Under the pieces are notes generated by a model, which saw nothing but the letters and a program-made list of their open reading frames with translations, was not told where the DNA came from and did not search any database. From assembly GCA_030448185.1 (NCBI GenBank), contig JAUJNL010000019.1, positions 18,369 through 82,368 of the forward strand: 64,000 nt of DNA, read 5' to 3'. The DNA is from Cytophagales bacterium (lineage in GTDB: Bacteria; Bacteroidota; Bacteroidia; Cytophagales; 172606-1). A program made the translations under genes and the position numbers. Below, in pieces: positions 60,152 to 64,000 of the stretch. Each line of letters begins with the position of its first letter. Position 1 is the stretch's first letter.

Positions 60152-60179
60152 TTTAGTAAGGACAATTGGTGGTTTGGGT

Positions 60180-60210
60180 CAAAATTAGGATAAAGCCAAG
60201 CGCCATTCAA
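60180..60210 (-). promoter_or_regulatory. Probable promoter of the E2 gene
   Basis: On the minus strand TAATTTTG (60180-60187) matches the Bacteroidota -7 consensus TAnnTTTG, 28 bp upstream of the start codon. TTG lies 20 bases further upstream (60208-60210), close to the expected -33 spacing. Sequence match only. Confidence 0.5.
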
Positions 60211-60439
60211 GAAAACACGAGGCATTTTATGCAAGGGGCCTTTCAAGATACGAGGCTCTTGCTGAAAGTGGGCGTAAAAATACGGAAAGTGGAGGAAAGA
60301 AAAAGGCTACTTCTTGCTAAAGGAATGGTTTAATCAAGCCTGTTCGCAACAGGAAGGCGCTGAACTGAATTGGGTTAGTTCTTTTTTAGTTTATATTTCT
60401 TCGTCTCTATCTTTTTCAAATACGAACAGTTTACCGAAA

Positions 60440-60753
60440 TTTCACCTTCTAATGCCCAAAAACCGATCAGCAAGGCCGCTTGTTTCGCTTAAATTATTAT
60501 ACTGAAACTTGTGGCGGAAGATGCCGGGGTGGTAACGGTGACTTTTAAGGACAATGGAGTAGGAATAGATGTAGAACGGTGCCGGGAAAATCTTTTCTAC
60601 CCCTATAAACACTTTCATACGCACGTACCCGGCAAAGGACTGGGACTATATATGGTCAAATCCCAGGTGGAAGCCATGAAAGAAAGTATTCACATTGAAA
60701 GTGCCCCTGAAATGGGAACTACCTTTATCATTACATTTAAGAAATCATTTTAA
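60440..60753 (+). pseudogene. C-terminal remnant of a sensor histidine kinase
   Basis: The HATPase domain end is readable: an N-box-like SNAQK and KYRSARP stretch in broken frames near 60440-60500, then AEDAGVVTVTFKDNGVGIDV, FYPYKHFHTHVPGKGLGLYM (G2 box) and MGTTFIITFKKSF. Everything N-terminal of the ATPase domain is missing; the 200 bp upstream do not encode it. The frame from 60511 is intact, but a protein lacking the phosphoacceptor and N-box would not be a kinase. Confidence 0.65.
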
Positions 60754-60870
60754 CGGTCAATGACTTCCTGGGCGCAGTGGCGGGGATAACATAATCAACC
60801 TGCACGACAATCCAACGGAGGCGTTTTTAGAAGAATTATTTGGTAATTGGCAATAAAATCAAGTGAAGCA

Positions 60871-61269
60871 ATGAAAGTACTAAGCTTTATCCCTATTTTA
60901 TTTTTGTTTACCCATTGCGACCAGCACGAAAGAGTTACCCGAACCTACGTATTAGAAAACGCAACCGGCTATGTCCTTAAGTTTGATTCTTATATTGACG
61001 GGAAGGTCCGTGAAAGTTATTCATTAGAAACCGGCGCAGTACGAGGATTTAAATACGAAGATAGTATCGGGAAAGCGGCTCAACCCTATAAAGTCCTCGA
61101 ATCTGATTCGATCATTGTCTTTTTTGATAACAAAAAGCGACAAGTGTATAACCAACTCGCCCCAACGGATAGAAACATCTTCGATGATGCGGCTTACAGA
61201 GTAGAAAGCAAGGAAGTGTACCGGTTTACTTTTACTGAGGAAGACTATCGGAATGCCAAGGACTTGTAA
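60871..61269 (+). CDS. Small lipoprotein of unknown function
   Basis: ATG 60871 gives MKVLSFIPILFLFTHCDQHE, a signal peptide with lipobox FTHC, so a lipoprotein of 132 aa; the track start TTG 60847 is too far upstream for a good leader. The mature part is probably beta-rich (VLENATGYVLKFDSYIDGKV, DSIIVFFDNKKRQVYNQLAP). No family recognised. It follows the kinase remnant on the same strand. Confidence 0.65.
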   Translation: MKVLSFIPILFLFTHCDQHERVTRTYVLENATGYVLKFDSYIDGKVRESYSLETGAVRGFKYEDSIGKAAQPYKVLESDSIIVFFDNKKRQVYNQLAPTDRNIFDDAAYRVESKEVYRFTFTEEDYRNAKDL

Positions 61270-61296
61270 GCAGCTCCCTAACGGGTGAAAACAGCT

Positions 61297-61791
61297 TCAG
61301 CGATTACGCTTCCGGTCGGCAGTGATTCCGCCGCTGGTCAGTACATTCAGCTGAATTACGTCGGCTTCAAAAACATTAGCTTCCCTTATTTCAATGAATA
61401 GTACGGCTACTCCGGGGCCTAAATCGCTGCCGGCTAGTAAGGGTATTTCCACAGCAAAAGATTTTTCAGGCCCCACCGGATGCAGGCCAATGGGCTCCGG
61501 CACTTGCAAGCCGGGCAAATTTTCGGCTAAGGAGGCTGTCACGTACAACCGCTGCGATTCAGCTTTGCTGCGGTTCGTAATTTTAAAACGGATGTAGGTT
61601 TGTTCAGCCGGTTCAATGGTATGGTTCCCATCGGCATCCTCAAATCTGACGTCTTCGTAACCCAGATATGTACGCGGCGTTTTGCCCGGTTTCACTTCCA
61701 GGTGGATAGGTTCACTCCGCTTTGACAGCGACTGGGCCAGGCTAAGCGAAGGCATCAGCAATAATCCGATTATAAACGATTTACCAAGCAT
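61297..61791 (-). CDS. Secreted protein of unknown function (164 aa)
   Basis: A signal peptide (SFIIGLLLMPSLSLAQ) is followed by a beta-sandwich-like segment: FEDADGNHTIEPAEQTYIRF, KITNRSKAESQRLYVTASLA and FAVEIPLLAGSDLGPGVAVL. This resembles the CARDB/NPCBM-type adhesive folds that sit beside caspase-like or surface proteins in Cytophagales, but I cannot name it. It is 69 bp downstream of the next minus-strand gene and probably cotranscribed. Confidence 0.65.
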   Translation of the reverse strand: MLGKSFIIGLLLMPSLSLAQSLSKRSEPIHLEVKPGKTPRTYLGYEDVRFEDADGNHTIEPAEQTYIRFKITNRSKAESQRLYVTASLAENLPGLQVPEPIGLHPVGPEKSFAVEIPLLAGSDLGPGVAVLFIEIREANVFEADVIQLNVLTSGGITADRKRNR

Positions 61792-61860
61792 AGCTGAGAT
61801 TTTATTTTTAAAGGAAGCTTCTTTAGGGGTAGCCGGACTAAAACCGGATAAGCAAAAAAT

Positions 61861-62490
61861 TTACTTCAAATAACGAGGTACTCTCCGTTTGATGACAAAC
61901 AGGCCACTTCTGGATTTGTACTTTGATTTATCTCCCCACCCACTTATTTCCAATTGATAATTATTTGCCTCCGGAATACTCTTTGGTACGGTCCACTTAT
62001 AGCTTCCGTTGTTAGCGGCTACGGCAATCGGTACGGGCTGATTTTCTTCCCGGAGCAAGGTCAGCAGGAGGTTTTCGTCGGGCAAACCTCCCTCCCACAC
62101 CAAAGTGTATGTGTGCCCACGCTGTAAATGGGTAAGACTCTGCGGGAATTTTATGGTAACCGGCGAAAACAGAATACGGACCCTCACTTCAAAGGCAATA
62201 TCTCCGGAGTACTGCTCTAATTCATCTTTCACCCCCCACTCTATTTTTTTCATTTTGCCTGCCAGCACATCGGCACCTACCGCACCTCTCACGTGCCGCA
62301 GCGGCTCCTGATATTGGTTGTGAGAGCCAAATACTTCTACAAAAAACACCTGTCCGGGCTGGGCACTCTCCAGATTATAGTAAATAGAAACAAAATCACC
62401 CGTAACCAAAGCCTGCACGTAAGACACTTCCTGGGTAAAGCCCTGTACAATGTATAAAAACAGGATGAAAACAAGATAGCAGGTTTTCAT
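61861..62490 (-). CDS. Secreted protein with Kre9/KNH-like domain
   Basis: Start placed at ATG 62490 (MKTCYLVFILFLYIVQGFTQ, a signal peptide) instead of the track start, which adds 34 residues. The 209-aa protein has a Bacteroidota-specific N-terminal half and a C-terminal segment, TIKFPQSLTHLQRGHTYTLV and YKWTVPKSIPEANNYQLEIS, matching the Ser-Thr-rich GPI-anchored (Kre9/KNH) beta-sandwich. Function unknown; likely periplasmic or surface binding. Confidence 0.65.
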   Translation of the reverse strand: MKTCYLVFILFLYIVQGFTQEVSYVQALVTGDFVSIYYNLESAQPGQVFFVEVFGSHNQYQEPLRHVRGAVGADVLAGKMKKIEWGVKDELEQYSGDIAFEVRVRILFSPVTIKFPQSLTHLQRGHTYTLVWEGGLPDENLLLTLLREENQPVPIAVAANNGSYKWTVPKSIPEANNYQLEISGWGDKSKYKSRSGLFVIKRRVPRYLK

Positions 62491-62599
62491 TACGTATAGA
62501 ACGTCTAAAAGGAAGTGTCTTGCCAATATACGAATCAAAATTACAGCTGGATTTAACCCAGGAGCAAAATTCCCAATTAATTTACCATCCACATTTTCC

Positions 62600-62607
62600 T
62601 ATCTTTG
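62600..62607 (+). promoter_or_regulatory. Candidate -7 box for the carboxylase gene
   Basis: TATCTTTG matches TAnnTTTG and lies 28 bp before the start codon. The -33 position shows only a weak AT-rich match, so this is a half-supported promoter. Confidence 0.4.
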
Positions 62608-62634
62608 TTTACACCTATTTTGAATTGTAAGCGC

Positions 62635-64000
62635 ATGAGCCTCGATTTTGCCCGCAACGAAGACCTCAATAAGCAACTACTGTATCAATTACAGCACCAT
62701 TTGAAAAAAGCACAATCAGGCGGCGGCGAAAAGCGCATTGCCGATCACCACGCCAAGGGAAAGCTTACGGCCCGAGAACGCATTGGTACCCTAATCGATA
62801 AAGACAGTTATTTTCTGGAGATCGGTGCATTTGCCGGCGAGGGTATGTATGAGGCAGAGGGCGGCTGTCCGTCGGGCGGGGTAGTGACCGGAATCGGATA
62901 TATACACGGCCGGCCCTGCGTACTGGTAGCCAATGATGCGACCGTAAAGGCGGGTGCCTGGTTTCCGATTACGGCGAAAAAAAACCTGCGGGCCCAGGAA
63001 ATTTCCATCGAAAACCGCCTGCCCATTATTTATCTGGTAGACAGCGCCGGCGTTTATCTCCCTTTGCAAGATGAAGTGTTTCCGGACAAGGAGCATTTTG
63101 GCCGCATCTTCCGTAATAATGCCGTGATGTCTTCCATGGGCATTATCCAGATTGCGGCTATCATGGGACCATGTGTAGCGGGTGGTGCGTATCTGCCTAT
63201 CATGTCGGATGAAGCCATGATCGTAGATAAAACGGGCTCTGTTTTTCTGGCCGGGTCTTACCTGGTTAAAGCGGCTATTGGGGAAGACGTGGATAATGAG
63301 ACCTTGGGCGGCGCTACTACCCACACGGAGATCTCCGGAGTAACGGACAACAAATACGCCAATGACCAGGAATGTCTGGAGGCTATTCGCCGGACGGTAG
63401 AAAAATTGGGTGATTTTCCGAAGGCTGGTTTCAACCGGACTGCACCACAACTACCCCGTGAAAAGCCCGAAGAAATTTATGGCATCCTTCCGGCCGACCG
63501 GTCGAAGCCTTATGATATGCTTGTGATTATCAAGCGATTGGCAGACAACTCCGAATTTGATGAATATAAGATGTCTTACGGCAAAAGCTTACTCTGCGGT
63601 TTGGCCCGGATTGATGGCTGGGCGGTAGGCATCGTTGCCAACCAGCGAAAGGTAATTAAGTCGGGCAAGGGAGAAATGCAGATGGGCGGAGTGATTTACT
63701 CCGATTCGGCCGACAAAGCGGCCCGCTTTATTATGAACTGCAATCAGAAGCACATTCCGCTGGTATTTCTGCAGGATGTGTCCGGGTTTATGGTGGGCAG
63801 TCGCGCCGAACACGGCGGCATCATTAAGGACGGCGCTAAAATGGTAAATGCCATGGCAAATTCAGTGGTGCCCAAGTTTACGGTGCTGATCGGCAACTCC
63901 TACGGCGCGGGTAATTATGCCATGTGCGGCAAAGCCTATGACCCCCGGCTAATCTACGCCTGGCCTACTGCCCAACTGGCCGTCATGAGCGGCGCTTCAG
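62635..64000 (+). CDS. Acyl-CoA carboxylase beta subunit (carboxyltransferase), partial
   Basis: Runs off the window, hence absent from the ORF track; 455 codons are visible from ATG 62635 (MSLDFARNEDLNKQLLYQLQ). Carboxyltransferase motifs: HHAKGKLTARERIGTLIDKD, GGVVTGIGYIHGRPCVLVAN, MGPCVAGGAYLPIMSDEAMI, and the C-terminal half VFLQDVSGFMVGSRAEHGGI with IGNSYGAGNYAMCGKAYDPR. The pattern is closest to methylcrotonyl-CoA carboxylase beta subunits rather than propionyl-CoA ones, based on the AEHGGI and NYAMCGKAY stretches; exact substrate is uncertain. It moves carboxyl from biotin to the acyl-CoA in branched amino-acid breakdown. No break in the visible part. Confidence 0.88.
   Translation, partial: MSLDFARNEDLNKQLLYQLQHHLKKAQSGGGEKRIADHHAKGKLTARERIGTLIDKDSYFLEIGAFAGEGMYEAEGGCPSGGVVTGIGYIHGRPCVLVANDATVKAGAWFPITAKKNLRAQEISIENRLPIIYLVDSAGVYLPLQDEVFPDKEHFGRIFRNNAVMSSMGIIQIAAIMGPCVAGGAYLPIMSDEAMIVDKTGSVFLAGSYLVKAAIGEDVDNETLGGATTHTEISGVTDNKYANDQECLEAIRRTVEKLGDFPKAGFNRTAPQLPREKPEEIYGILPADRSKPYDMLVIIKRLADNSEFDEYKMSYGKSLLCGLARIDGWAVGIVANQRKVIKSGKGEMQMGGVIYSDSADKAARFIMNCNQKHIPLVFLQDVSGFMVGSRAEHGGIIKDGAKMVNAMANSVVPKFTVLIGNSYGAGNYAMCGKAYDPRLIYAWPTAQLAVMSGAS

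Overview
This window is a Bacteroidota chromosome, most likely order Cytophagales. The lineage call rests on a FecI-type sigma/FecR anti-sigma pair in front of a SusC/SusD outer-membrane pair, a C-terminal type IX secretion sorting domain, collagen-like and WG-repeat secreted proteins, a DUF4105/Lnb protein, and several TAnnTTTG -7 promoter boxes. No rRNA, tRNA or CRISPR array was seen.

Layout. 1-15.4 kb: a sulfated-glycan type utilisation locus (sigma factor, FecR, SusC, SusD, sulfatase, gluconate-dehydrogenase-like subunit 3, GMC oxidoreductase, second sulfatase), then small secreted proteins, a 146-bp three-hairpin repeat element and a DUF1624 acyltransferase. 15.5-24 kb (mostly minus): a TerB-like protein, a very large secreted PhoD phosphatase / choice-of-anchor I / phytase-like protein split by one in-frame stop, an OsmC-ACT-ArsR operon with a palindromic operator, and divergent dinB. 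25-33 kb: a decayed 3-keto-sugar (Gfo/Idh/MocA, cupin, DUF1080) region, then a mobile-element zone with an IS5-like element, an IS701-like element abutting it, a CFA-type methyltransferase, and an internally deleted IS1182-like element that has cut off a LytTR domain. 33-42.5 kb: radical SAM enzyme, WG-repeat protein, small membrane proteins, inositol monophosphatase, lnt, lnb, rsmI, a pterin dehydratase and a DUF72 protein. 42.5-54 kb: a giant collagen-like protein, an FAD oxidoreductase with a Rieske domain, a DUF3365 haem lipoprotein, a HAMP-GAF-PAS sensor and dihydrolipoyl dehydrogenase. 54.5-64 kb: a PVC-type cytochrome dehydrogenase, hslV, the pyruvate dehydrogenase E2, small secreted proteins and the start of an acyl-CoA carboxylase beta subunit that runs off the window.

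How the genes work together. The first 13 kb reads as capture and breakdown of a sulfated polysaccharide: FecI/FecR senses through the STN domain of SusC, SusC/SusD import the glycan, sulfatases remove sulfate, and the GMC/subunit-3 pair oxidises sugars. rsmI, lnb and lnt form a probable minus-strand operon whose last two genes are both lipoprotein N-acyltransferase candidates. lpdA (E3) and the pyruvate dehydrogenase E2 lie near each other but in separate units.

Caveat. Many genes carry one-base frameshifts, often in homopolymers, including genes expected to be essential (lpdA, lnt). They cluster in patches while the genes between are clean, so I treat most as consensus errors of the assembly rather than biology. 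Joined coordinates below are my reconstructions. The most unusual signal is in the three transposases: short, mostly hairpin-forming insertions of roughly 20-60 nt interrupt them, and one 22-nt string is shared exactly by two unrelated IS elements.
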